From Adineta steineri (Eukaryota; Rotifera; Eurotatoria; Adinetida; Adinetidae), in contig CAJNOI010000003.1 of NCBI GenBank assembly GCA_905250115.1, positions 1,242,523 to 1,306,522 on the forward strand: a stretch of DNA of 64,000 nt, in the 5' to 3' direction. The first letter of the stretch is position 1, and each line of letters starts with the position of its first letter. The notes beneath the pieces were generated by a model. That model was not told the origin of the DNA and did not search any database. It saw only the letters and a list, made by a program, of their open reading frames with translations. Shown piece by piece: positions 12,452-23,877 of the stretch. Made by a program: the position numbers and the translations under genes.

Positions 12452-15400
12452 ATGTTATTTGAATCTATTATTTATGCTATTATATTTTCTTTATGTTTTG
12501 CTGATTTCGATGGTATATAAAATATATTATTTTATTTTTCATGAAAAACATATTTTCGTATATTTAGAAACACTTATCTATTGTAAAACTGCACCACCTA
12601 AATTAATTAATGGATTAATAAAACGTGATCGAGTATCATATTATAAAGGGCAAGGTTATTTAGGTAGTATGGAATATATGTGTTTACCAGGTTTTAATCT
12701 TAATGGAAATAAAATTGTTACATGTCATAATGGAGTATGGTCAACAATGACTCAATGCATTCGTAAAGTTTTTTATTATCTATATGTTGAATATTATATA
12801 GATTTTTTTTTGAAGCTAAAAGACGATGTTCACCGATTAAATCTTATCCATTAAATACTGTCGTTGGATTAACTAATATTAGTTTTTTTCAAAATGATCC
12901 TCAACAAATTGTTGTTGGTTCAACTGTTACATTACGTTGTATAGATAATTATGAATTTGATCCAACATCAAATGGATCTCTTATTATTCAATGTCAAAAT
13001 GATGGTACTTGGACAACAATGCCTAGATGTCGAGGTATATAATTATATTAATTTATTCGTATTATTGTAATAATGAATTTTATTCTAATATAGATGCACA
13101 AGCAATGTGTGATTATACGAAATTATATTTACCATCTCGTTCACGTATTACTCGGATGAATTTTAAATTTTCGGAAAATAATCGACAATTTCATATGGTA
13201 AGATCTTGAATAGATACATATGTCATTAATGTTCTATTTTAAGTATGACTTGTTCATCTTATGTTTCATTTGATTATAAATATTAATGCTAATTTTATCT
13301 TATCTCGTATTATTCAATAGCTTTGCGTCGATCGTATATAATCTATCTATTACTATACATAATTAATCATATGTATGTTAATTCCCTTTAGTACATATAC
13401 AGAGATAAAAAAAAGTTAATGTTAAAATATTCCAAATTAGATAAACACAAATAATACTTCGATTTATATAGAAGACAAAACTTTAACTTTTCTTTCAGGT
13501 TGGCAGTAATCTTGAATATACGTGTGAAGAAGGATATCGATTAAATGATGGTACAACATCTCTTATAGTCGAATGTTTAAGTTCTGGTTTATGGTCTTCA
13601 TTACCAGTTTGTGAATGTGAGAAAATATATTTTGTTTTTGTTTAATGTTTTTATATTTTAATTTTTTTTTGTTCTAGATGTTTATCAAAATACACAAACT
13701 GTTCGATGTAATTATCCTGTTCATGTTGAAAATGGTTTTATTACTGTATATAATGTTACTATTTGGGAAGATCAAACATATACAGGTACAATTACTTATG
13801 AATGTAATTATGGTTTTGAAACTGTATATGGACGTGATCAAATTATGACTGAATGTTTAAATGGTATATGGACAAATGTTACTAGTTGTCAAGGTAAATA
13901 TGAAATTAAAATAAATCAAAAAACAATTTTTTTGTTTTTAGAAATTCCAACATGTCCAAAACAAGATTTACTTGATATTGAATCTCAAGTTGAAAATTCA
14001 TATGTTTATAATGGTAAAATTCATAGAAAACAAAAAAAAACAATATTATTTGATTTTCATTTAGTTTCACTTCAATATATTCGTGATCCATTAGCATTTG
14101 TTTATAGTTCATATGTTCTTCGTACTTGTTTACCAAATTTTGAACATGATCCATTAAGTCCACCATTAAAAATTCAATGTCAACGTGATACTCATACATG
14201 GACTGGAATACCAATATGTCGAAGTAAAATAAAGAGCAGTTTTTTTCATTTATATTATCTTATTTTTTTTTATCAGAAATTGAATCAATGACAACTGAAA
14301 TGACAATAACTGAAAATAATGAACCATCAATAGAAATTGATAATTTAATAATGTTAAAAGAAAATTCTACCAATAATCAATCTCAGACAACAATAGAAAC
14401 AGAAAGCAGTACTATTGTATTTGATACGACTCATACTATTGTTTGCTATTCAAATGAAATTCCATACATTCCAAATTCAGTTATAATTCAATTACAATCA
14501 AATATAACATATGATGTTGGTACTACTCTAGTATATATATGTCAACCAGGATATGAATCTTTATTTAATCAATCAAGTTTTACTACTTGCTCCATGAATG
14601 GAACATGGTCTATCGATACAATTAATATAACAATGTGTCAATTGAGTAGTATCACTACTGAAGAAACTTTTTTCAATACGTCGACAGTTTCATCAAACAT
14701 AACAGATGAGAATAAAAATATTACTGTTAATCTCGATGAAAACTTACCAATTATGAATTTATCAAATGAAACATTAACGTCAGAAATTCGTTCAATATCG
14801 GCTGGTGATCGAGAAGTACTTCATATTATTTCATACTGTAAAGAATTACCTCAAATTGAACATGCTCAATTATTACGTGATGATACAATAAAACATAATT
14901 TCAATAATGAAATAACGTATAGTGGTTCACTTGAATTTATTTGTCAATTCGGTTTTATAAGTGAAAATAATAAAAATGAACCATTTCAAGTAACTTGTCG
15001 AAATGGTGTTTTTTATCCGAAAATATTTTGTATTGGTAAGAAAATGGTTTTTTACTTAAAATATATCGTTCTTCTATTTGTTTTTTCTTCAAAAAGAAAA
15101 ACCTCGTTGTTTACTTCCACCTTCAATTGATATGTCTAGAAATACAATTATTAATTCTGCAATAAATGTATTTGATACATCAACTAATGAAGCTATTCCT
15201 GGATCATTTATTCTTTTAAAATGTTTTGATAAAACTAATGATGAAAATTCAAATTTTAATATAACTTGTCTAGAAAATGGTCAATGGTTATTACCACCAT
15301 CATCTTGCATTGGTTTGTATGAGATTTAATTGATAATTTCATATTGATATTTTTTCTAGTTCCATTTCAACGTCGTTGTCAAAGTGGAATTACTATACCA

Positions 15401-15840
15401 AATGCTCGAACACGAATCAATGCGAAATTAACTACGGATGGTTATTACAATGATGGAAGTCGAGCTGCATATCAATGTCTAGAAAATTTTGTTCATGATC
15501 CTCAATCAGGTCCAATTCATATTCAGTGTAAAAATGGTCGATGGGGACCACGACCAAGATGTATTCGTATGTATATAGAATTTCTTTGGAATTTTATTAT
15601 TTTCTATTGATTTATATAGCAAATGGTTGTACTGAACCAATGTCTGATACAATTGAAAATGGTTGGAAAAGTGCTGAATCTTTTATTATATATAATGATA
15701 TTAAATATTATAAATTAACAAGATATTCTTGTCGTGAAAAAGCAATTCTAGTTGATTCATCATCTCGTGTTATTGATATTGAATGTCGAAATAATAAATG
15801 GGAATATAAATCTTTACCTGCCTGTCAACTTGAAGAATAA
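12452..15840 (+). CDS. secreted protein with ten sushi/CCP (SCR) domains
   Basis: A signal peptide (MLFESIIYAIIFSLCFADFD, exon 12452-12512) is followed by about ten complement-control-protein modules, largely one per exon. Each has the four-cysteine pattern with a ...C.N.GxWxxxxxC ending, for example CHNGVWSTMTQC, CQNDGTWTTMPRC, CLSSGLWSSLPVC, CLNGIWTNVTSC, CSMNGTWSIDTINITMC and CKNGRWGPRPRC. A Thr/Ser/Asn-rich linker with several N-glycosylation sequons separates modules 5 and 6 (about 14288-14440). No transmembrane segment or GPI-like tail is seen, so it is probably secreted. CCP chains mediate adhesion, complement-like recognition or matrix binding; a specific role cannot be read here. The intron at about 13200-13498 splits module 3 and is about 300 bp, far longer than the others. 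The stop codon overlaps an AATAAA (15836-15841), implying a very short 3' UTR. It lies tail to tail with the next SLC7 gene, 65 nt apart. Confidence 0.87.
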
Positions 15841-15905
15841 ATCAACTTTTATTTAGATGAAAATTGAATTACAAAAAAAAAAACTATGTTAACTTTCTAT
15901 TTATA

Positions 15906-18143
15906 TTAAATGTTGATTTGTGCTCGTTGTAGTTTGAAAAATAGTTGAAGAAATAAATTCATTTTTCCTTGAAAAAGAAAAAGAATTTTTCGTATAACTG
16001 TAGAATTTTAGAAATAATTACTTACTTATAAATTGGAATTCGATTTTAAGGTAGACAAATGGATAATAGAATACCAAACCAAATAAAATTATAATGGCTG
16101 CAATAAGAAATACAAAACTTGGAGATACAATTAAAGGAACCAGAACTAAGTAAATTGAAATCAATATAATAATGATGATTAATGGAATTGGTATCTAAAT
16201 ATTAATTGTTGTTTGTAGTTTTATTTCATTAATAAAACAAAATAACATACGCTAATCGTTCGTGGTGCATCTTTTTTTGTAAATTTACAACAAAGTGTAG
16301 CAACAAATACTAAGCCATAGAAGATCCAACTAACAAAACTAACAAAATCAATTAATCCATAGATATTACTTGGAATACAAAACATAATTGCTAGAAGAGC
16401 CTTTAAAAAATGAAATAATAAAATCATTATTATTTAAAAATTAAAATAAATGAAACAACCTGTAGAACAACACCAGGTATTGGTGTTAATCTTTGTGTTT
16501 GAATACATGCAAATACTTCTGGTAAATATCCGTATTGAGCACCAACCATACAATATCGAGCAGCTCCAAAAAGATTTCCATTAGCACTACCCAATGCACT
16601 GATAGAAATTAGAATAGGCAAAATACGAACAATAGGACCTAATACAGCTTCACCCCAAGTCTATATAAAATTGATAGATTGAATATACAATAGATTGTGT
16701 TTACATACTACAGCAACAGCATTAGAACTAAGTAATTCTGCTTTGTTCATTACAGTGAAATAAGAAATATTAATGCAAACATAGAGCATAATAACAATAG
16801 GTACAGCTAATGAAATAGATAACCATAAATTTCTAGAAAAATACAAAATTTATTTATTATATTTAGTTTAAAAAACAAATATACCTTTTAGGATTTTTCA
16901 GTTCTTCTGTTACTGAATTCAAAGAATGCCATCCACCGTAAGCAAATAAACCTTTATAAAATGCAAGTGCAACACCGAATGGTTTATTTGTTGTGTCTAA
17001 TCTTAGCAAAATATAATGTCATTTCTTTGATCATTATAATAAACAGTATCTTACCAGCAAAACCATTTTTTAAATTTTGTGTATATCCTACATAGAAATT
17101 AGTTTTGAATGTCTTAGTATATGGACGCAATGTAAAGGAAAACAAACCTTGTCCTATTCGTACAAAACCAATTATTGCAATTGTCAACATAGTCAATACT
17201 TTGCAAATCACAAAAACAATATTCAAACGATTAGCTGCTGATACACTGATTGAATTAATATTCATAAGTATTACTAGAAATAAATCATATAAATATCGCT
17301 AGTCTAAAATCATGATAGACATACAAATAATGAAAACTGCTAGCATTTTAACAAGTTCTTCAGATGGTCCACAATCTAAATATTCATTAAGATTCAAAAA
17401 ATACTCATTCATATTTAGATACTAATTTACTAATCATAATGCCAGACAAAAAATATCGAGAAAAAGTAAGAGATAAAACTGCAATAGTCGCTGGCTTAAT
17501 AGTAAATATATCTGCCCAGACAGACAGATATGCTAATATATCTCCCGTTCTTTCATGAACTGATCCAATACCTATAAATAAATGTTAAGTTATAAAAAGA
17601 ATATGACTTCTCCATTTTTTTAATTCTATATCATACCTTCCTTCATATAAGCTACTTCAGCACCATTTCTTGGTATCACCGTTCCAATCTCTGCAAAACA
17701 AAGTGCTGCTAAAAGAGATATAAATCCACATGCCATCCAAATAATTAAACATAATCCAACTGATTGTGTTTCTTGTAGAACACCTTTTGGTGAAACAAAT
17801 ATACCAGAGCCTATTTGTTTTCAAGTAATTATAGTTAGAATCGTGAAAAAAATATAAATATCTAAATAATTACCAATGATGATACCAATAATATAACAAA
17901 CTCCAGAGAATAAACCTAGATGTCGTTTAAGTGCAACATCATCAGTTGATGTACGTTGATGTTTAGTAGTAGAAGAATGAACATGACGATGATGAATAGA
18001 ATCAGCATCCGCTAGAAAAGAAGATAACGAAACAACAGTTCATGTTTACAGTAGTAAAAACATAATTACTTTATATTATTATGTTTCCGTAATCTATAAA
18101 AAAACTTACCAACAGTTTGATCAGGTAATGTGTTGAATAGCAT
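15906..18143 (-). CDS. SLC7-family amino-acid transporter light chain, copy 1
   Basis: Twelve-helix APC-fold exchanger of the heteromeric (LAT/b0,+AT) type, which normally pairs with an SLC3 heavy chain in the plasma membrane. The first exon is short ([14 protein letters not shown] at 18141-18143). A His/Ser-rich N-tail leads into TM1 with the hallmark [12 protein letters not shown] (about 17800-17880). Other family landmarks are [13 protein letters not shown] (about 17650-17690), a [10 protein letters not shown] exon carrying the cysteine expected to form the heavy-chain disulfide, [20 protein letters not shown] (about 16520-16620) and [10 protein letters not shown]. The C-terminus is in a final exon after a donor at about 16030, ending at 15906. 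A paralogue lies at 23878-26287 in the same orientation, with the same intron layout. The substrate cannot be predicted. Confidence 0.9.
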
Positions 18144-19081
18144 ACTAATTTAGAAAAGGATACTTGTAATTTTACATATTGTTTGAATTATGACATTTTC
18201 GTTCTTCAACATTTATTATAACAGAAAAAGATTATAAGACCTTTTTCTTCTTATCTGTAATCTCTGTAACCGTATCAGTTATATGTTATTGGTAGAAAAA
18301 TGATCTTTATTATATAAATTGATAGAACTGAATGTAATCTTTTCGTTTTCTTCAGTATATTTAATTTAAATCTATATTAATTAACAAATGAAGATATTTC
18401 TTAAATTTTGAGTATTTCAATGTGTAAAATATAGATAAATTATCAACAAAATTCGATTTATTGGAGTGTGTGTTAGTAAACTAAAACAAATTGATTTTTA
18501 CTGTAGAGATAGATACATAAATGTTTCTCACCGAGGAGCATTTAACGCGAAATATTATTCATCAAAAACTTAAAACAAAAATTAGATTTCGTCATATCTT
18601 CATTATGTCCAGATTCATCAATACATCATGAATAAATGATCATTCTTTTCATTTGTTTCTCATTAATGATCAATAACAACTGATTGATTCAATTAGACCA
18701 TGTCTTGGTGGCATATCGATATATATCTATCGCAGTTTTCTTAACTTTTTCTTCATCATGCGAGGCCCCATTCAACACTATAACAATTCAATTCTAATGA
18801 AGTTATTCCTTTTTAGATTATTTTATTTCACGACCACTATTTCAGGTGATTTTTTTTCTTTTTTTTCATTACATCGAACATTTGTAAAGAATTAAAAATA
18901 TAAATATATCTTAGAACATCATGTATACACATGTATGCACGTGTATTACCTTATCAGTCGGCTTTGTCCATTACGTTTCTGTTATTTACAAAATTGTTCT
19001 CGGTACACGTGCGTGAGACAATAGAAAATAGAATTAATTTAAAAATAATTGAATAAAAACCCTCTTTTATTTATTTATCAG
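18144..19081. other. intergenic between SLC7 copy 1 and the ART-TPR gene
   Basis: About 940 bp without a supported exon. It should contain the promoter of SLC7 copy 1 and the 3' end of the ART-TPR gene. Confidence 0.5.
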
Positions 19082-21460
19082 CTATTCTTTATAATTTCTT
19101 CTTTTACAAATTTCAATGATCGCTTTCAGCATTTCTATATCAGGATCCGTTGGAGGTAATGAACGTTGGTATATATCTAGAGCACATTCATAAAATGATA
19201 GTGCTTTCGAGTATTCTTCCATATGGTTATACACCAAACCGATGTAGCTGTATGAAATAGCCAGTGGCGGATTTAGGGGGGGCGATCGCCCCCCCCCTTC
19301 CGAATTTTTTTTGATTTTTTACAGCAAAAATGAGCGAAAAAATAGGTTCACACTACTTCGGTTGGACTCAAAAAATAGCTTTTAGCCAAAATCGCTCCCC
19401 TCCTCCCCAAGTATCGTCCCGCCATACTCAAAATAAAAAAATTCCCCACCCCCTCCCCAGGTATCGCCCCTCCATACTAAAAAAAAAAAATCCCCCACCC
19501 CCTCCCCAGGTATTGCTTCTTAATACTAAAAAAAAAAAAAATCGCCCCCCCCTTCCAAAATCCTAGATCCGCCACTGGAAATAGCCAATGAAGGATGATT
19601 TGTAGGAAGAGTTTTTTGTTCAATTTCAAGTGCTTTTTCGTGAGATGAAAGTGCTTTTGAATACTCTCCCATTTGGGCATACACACTACCGATGTTGTTG
19701 TATGAAATAGCTAAATCAGGATGATTTGAGGGGAGAGTATTTTGAAATATTTCAAGTGCTTTTTCGTAAAATGAAAAGGTTTTTGAGTACTCTGCCATGC
19801 TGTCATACGCTCCACCAATGTTGTTGTATAAAGCAGCTAACAAAGGGTGATTCGAGGGGAGAGTTTTTTGGTAGATTTCAAGTGCTTTTTCGTAAAATGA
19901 GAGTGTTTTTGAATACTCTCCCATGCTGCTATACACATTACCGATGTTACTGTATGAAGTAGCCAATGAAGGATGATCTGAAGGAAGAGTTTTTTGTTGA
20001 ATTTTAAGTGATGTTTCGTAATACCAAATAGCCTTTTCATATCCACCCTGGTTATTGTTGGCATATCCCAGACAAAAATAATAAAACGCTTTTTCAATGT
20101 CATCAGATGTCTGTTCGAGTAATACGTTGTAAAGTTCTTCAACGTTATTAAACTGACCAATTTTAAGCAATAATTTGCCCAATCTCTGCCATCCAGTACC
20201 ACCACCAGCTTCTTCTCGTATCCGATTGGTGAGTACTCGTAGTTGGTGATCATCATCTGCCGTTAATTGTAATTCAACTTGATAAAGTTGATTCTCATTG
20301 TCTATTTGTTTAATTCCGCTCACTCGAAAGACGGTGTTCATGGTGAAGAGAATTTCTTCTTCTCCCCTAAAATAACTCATCTCTTCGATGGAGGCAAATG
20401 GTGCTGATGCAATACAAGGATCAATGGACAGTATAAAGAGAATGCCTATCATATCCGAATTTGTTGAAGCACATCGAGCAAAATTGAGGGACACTTCTAT
20501 ATCTGTATTCGTGGACAAGAAATTGTTAAATGATATTAGCCCACCTTTTGTTTTCTGAAGTTTTTCAAAGTCTGATTTCATAAGACCTTGTCCTCGATAG
20601 ACTAAAAAAGATTTTCTTCCATAACTATCAACCTGTTGTTCGTACAACTGTTGTATTTGTTGATGCAGGTGACATATAAAAAAACCCATAGTAATAATTA
20701 TATCGGCGCCCATTGTTCGAAGAGCATTATTCAGCATAGAATAGATAAATGATGGGCAAGTATACCATCGAACAGCGGATTGAGCGTGGTATTCTTTCTC
20801 AAATTCATCAATATTCTTTGCCGATCCGCAGTCATGATGTCGACAATAAGCAATAAATTTTCTGATCGCCTGTTCATCATGGTTCATATCAAGAATAATT
20901 TCCTTGAATAGCTGGGTATACATAAAAGTCGGCTCCAATTGATTCAAATCATTCGTCGAAACCACTCCATTTGTTGTGATAAAACTCATGGCTATTGAGT
21001 CTTGATTGAACTGCTTGATACCGATTCGTAATGCTTGACATAGATCATCGATGTTGGTTTGGACGTTTTTGATTTTTTGGCATTTTTTTGTCCATTCTTC
21101 ATGTAGGGTTTTAATATCAATGAAGATATAGACATCATCCAGCTGAGGAATATCATTTATAAGGGGCATTATTTCTTGAGACATAGTATCCTTGACAATG
21201 AGAAAAAACGTGATGCCTTCTTCAGCATCTGTAAGAAAATCGATACATGCATCTCGTTGCGTAAAGACATTGACATCACCAGTAATAGTTCGTATTTGTT
21301 TTAATGTATTTTCATAATCTTCATTTCCTTGGTCGATGCTGGTATCTACCCATAGAAGAAGGAAGTTTTGTCCCATACGTCGTCGTGGTTGATGAATATT
21401 CGATAATGTCGTTGATTTGGATGATGTAGCAGCATTTTGATTCGATCTTGATTCGCTCAT
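19082..21460 (-). CDS. mono-ADP-ribosyltransferase (ART) with C-terminal TPRs, interrupted by a MITE
   Basis: Essentially one long exon from the ATG at 21458-21460. Residues about 30-165 form an N-terminal module (FLLLWVDTSID..., alternating beta/alpha, loosely receiver-like) common to bdelloid ART proteins. The ART domain covers about 230-385 with an R-S-ExE catalytic set: Arg289 in VYRGQG, Ser316 in FLSTNTD, and E367-x-E369 in RGEEEILF, which fits arginine-specific mono-ART chemistry using NAD+. From about 455 come kinesin-light-chain-like TPRs of 42 residues (NIGNVYSSMGEYSKTLSFYE and kin). After residue 628 the frame runs into a 316-bp inserted element (19262-19577) and meets TAG at 19526, giving 644 residues with a 16-residue foreign tail. 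Beyond the element the original frame resumes and ends at 19082, so 56 native residues (last TPR and cap) are lost unless the insert is spliced out. No signal peptide; probably cytosolic. Target unknown. Confidence 0.88.
19262..19577. mobile_element. hAT-type MITE inserted in the ART-TPR coding exon
   Basis: The 316-bp element starts CAGTGGCGGATTTAGG and ends CCTAGATCCGCCACTG, so it has terminal inverted repeats of about 16 bp with one mismatch. It is flanked by a perfect 8-bp target-site duplication, GAAATAGC (19254-19261 and 19578-19585). Eight-bp duplications and CAGNGGCGGA-type termini are typical of hAT elements. It has no transposase frame. The inside is C-rich on the + strand and holds about three degenerate 58-bp tandem units (about 19395-19555) of the form CCCCAGGTATCGCCCCNCCATACTA plus an A-run. 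The base composition is strikingly unlike the host DNA. Confidence 0.92.
19395..19555. repeat. internal tandem repeat of the MITE
   Basis: Roughly three units of about 58 bp: CCCC, then (A/C)(A/G)GTAT(C/T)G, a C-rich or T-rich spacer, CATACT or AATACT, and an A-run. They lie wholly inside the MITE, and copy number may vary between insertions. Confidence 0.75.
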
Positions 21461-22814
21461 TCTGATCTTGTTATAATTTGTTGTTGAAGCTGAACTTGTC
21501 GGTAGATAGTATTGTTTGAGTGAAATGAAAGATCACCGTTCTTCTTTAGGTAGACAATGATTGATTTTTTCTCAATTTTTTGACGACTTCGAATGCGCGT
21601 GTTTTTTCCCTGTCACTCAAGGACAAACTTCACGTGGTTACTTTTGAAAATAATATTATGAAGAGGAAGTAACAGGTAGAATGAAACAAATTCGTCGATG
21701 CGAAACTAGAAAGACGGCCAATTCTATTTCGAATACGGTCGATCAATCCGAAAAACAACCACAAAATACCTGTCCAGATCCATAAAATACCCAATATCTT
21801 CTTTATTTACTATTTTCCATCTGATTCTTTTTTCGATCTGGATTAAAATAAAAAATAATTGACAGAACTTTTCTGATAAAATATCTGATAATATAATTAA
21901 TATGTTGTTGATATGTGGTAAACATATAGACGGTTATTAAAAAGAATAAGCTTCTTAAATTACATTCATAGAAACTATAATAAGTGTATTTTCAATGACT
22001 AAAATTGCAAAATTTTCAACTGAAAAAGAAAGACTACTTGTGGTTCATAATTATTTTACATCATCATGAGATTTGGTGTGAGTGGGGATATCTAATCTAC
22101 TCGCTTACCCACATTTACATCCATACCTTCAAAATATGTCATCTTTTGATCAATGTATTGTGGTACTATATTGAAAGTAAAAATACTACGATGCATACTG
22201 TCAAAATAAAGAATAAGAAAGTAAGTATTGTTACAAACGGATTTGAAAAAAACATAAATATTCTTTTTTTCGAAGGCAGGCTAAAATGAAAGGATGTTTT
22301 CATTTTGCATCGAAATGTTCATGTGATACAGAAAGGTATAGATAATTATATTTTTTCATAGATGATATATTCTCTTTCTCAGAGGGAAGAGTCTTGCAAA
22401 CATATATTGTCTGCTTGTTTGCCTGTGTCTCTAGACGAGTGTTACTTGTGAATAATTGTAGAACAAATGAGAAGATATTGTGAAATTACATAGACAATTA
22501 GTTAAGTTATTGTAATGAGAATATTGTATAAGAATACCAAATTAAAAAGCGAAATAGTTTAAGACAGTTTTACTAGAATTAAAAAAAAGAAATTTAATTC
22601 ATCTAACAAAAGAAATTCAGTCTTTTTCTTTCTTTGGGATCAATCCATGTACGTGCTTCCTATTCGCCGCTATAAATAAATTTAGATTATCGAAAATTCG
22701 TAACGAATAAAAACGGAAAAAACTAACTTACGTTATAATCAAGTATATTGTATTCTATTCAACTATCGATTTTAGTATTTTTTTTCTTCTTTAGAAAATC
22801 ATTTACATTTCATT
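21461..22814. other. intergenic
   Basis: Upstream of the ART-TPR gene. AT-rich, and I see no exon with protein similarity. The open frames here are short and low-complexity. Confidence 0.5.
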
Positions 22815-23539
22815 ATGGAAAATTCAAATGCTGATAATGGTTACATCGAAGTTTTACATGTTCCCAAGTCGATGATTCCCGAAGCAGTACCGCTTGGAAC
22901 CGAACACATCCCTTCAACGGGATTACTGCTTCCCTGAAATCTACAGAATACCACGGAATCGGCCGTTTCCGTGCCGTATTGTTCGACCTGGAAAACTCAC
23001 TAATTATGTGTTTTTGTTTCATCATTGATTTTATTTTTAATGGTAAACATATTGTATTCTTGAACATCACACCAATGCACCTGATGAACCAACAATGCCT
23101 TCGTCGGAAATTTTATTATGTTATTCGAATCACATTTTGCATTTACCCATATCGGTGATTCATGAAGCAGCATTCCATGAATTTTCGGCAGGCACCCTGC
23201 CGGAAAATGATAAGAATTCAACCCTGAAATCGGTTCCGGCCACCGGATCCGTTCAACAGAAATATTCCGACCGTTTCCGTGCCGGATTGTTCGACCTGGA
23301 TATGATCAAAATCGATCCACAATTAGTAGCATTTCTTTATTAATCAGCGGTGGTTGCGTCGATGAAGGCATTAATATACGAAATGCATTCTTACTTCTTA
23401 GTTTAGATAATATTTATATGATTAATGACAATTACAAAAATAATGAAATTTTATTTCTATATAATCAATTAAAAAATAATGTGATGGTATTACAACCTGT
23501 GACAAAGATGTTGAAGCATAAAGACGAAAAGAAACGTTA
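22815..23539 (+). pseudogene. unrecognised duplicated coding remnant, GC-richer than surroundings
   Basis: An ATG frame opens at 22815 (MENSNADNGYIEVLHVPKSM) and stops near 22935. A second frame at 23095-23343 contains related text: HVPKSMIPEA against HLPISVIHEA, and RFRAVLFDLE against RFRAGLFDLD. At DNA level, CCGTTTCCGTGCCG(T/G)ATTGTTCGACCTGGA occurs near 22963-22994 and again near 23270-23301. After the stop at 23343 an overlapping frame continues (LLISGGCVDEGINIRNAF...KDEKKR) to a TAG at 23537-23539, as if a frameshift or unrecognised splice joined them. This looks like two diverged tandem copies of part of a protein, at least one broken. I do not recognise the family; it could also be a mobile-element relic. 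Confidence 0.35.
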
Positions 23540-23877
23540 GTTATTTATTATAGTTCAATCACATATTCTAATAAATATTTATTTTTGATTATTTTTAAGC
23601 GAAGACAAAAACGAAATCGATTTTTCCATATAAAAGCAATATTAGAGTATTGGCTCTTTTCTTGATAAAGACAAAATAGTTATTGAAAGTAAGATGAGTT
23701 ACAGTACACTGCAACGAATTGACCTATGACCGATGAACTTATGTCAGCTTGAGAAAGAAAACAAAACATTGACGAAATATATCAGTTCTTATTCTAATTT
23801 ATTTATGAAAACTGTTTGTATTCACCAGATTCTATTTTGTATTCTTAAATTATAGTAAAGAAAAAAAAAAGTTTACA
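23540..23877. other. intergenic
   Basis: About 340 bp of AT-rich sequence between the remnant and the end of SLC7 copy 2. No feature recognised. Confidence 0.5.

Noticed and set aside
13906-14214. 102-codon minus-strand frame
   Set aside because: Antisense shadow of sushi module 5.
19330-19566. 78-codon open frame, Pro/Lys-rich
   Set aside because: It lies inside the MITE and reflects its C-rich tandem units, not a gene.
19726-20256. Open frames overlapping the ART-TPR exon on both strands
   Set aside because: They are shadows of the TPR repeats; the 644-codon frame has the domain signatures.
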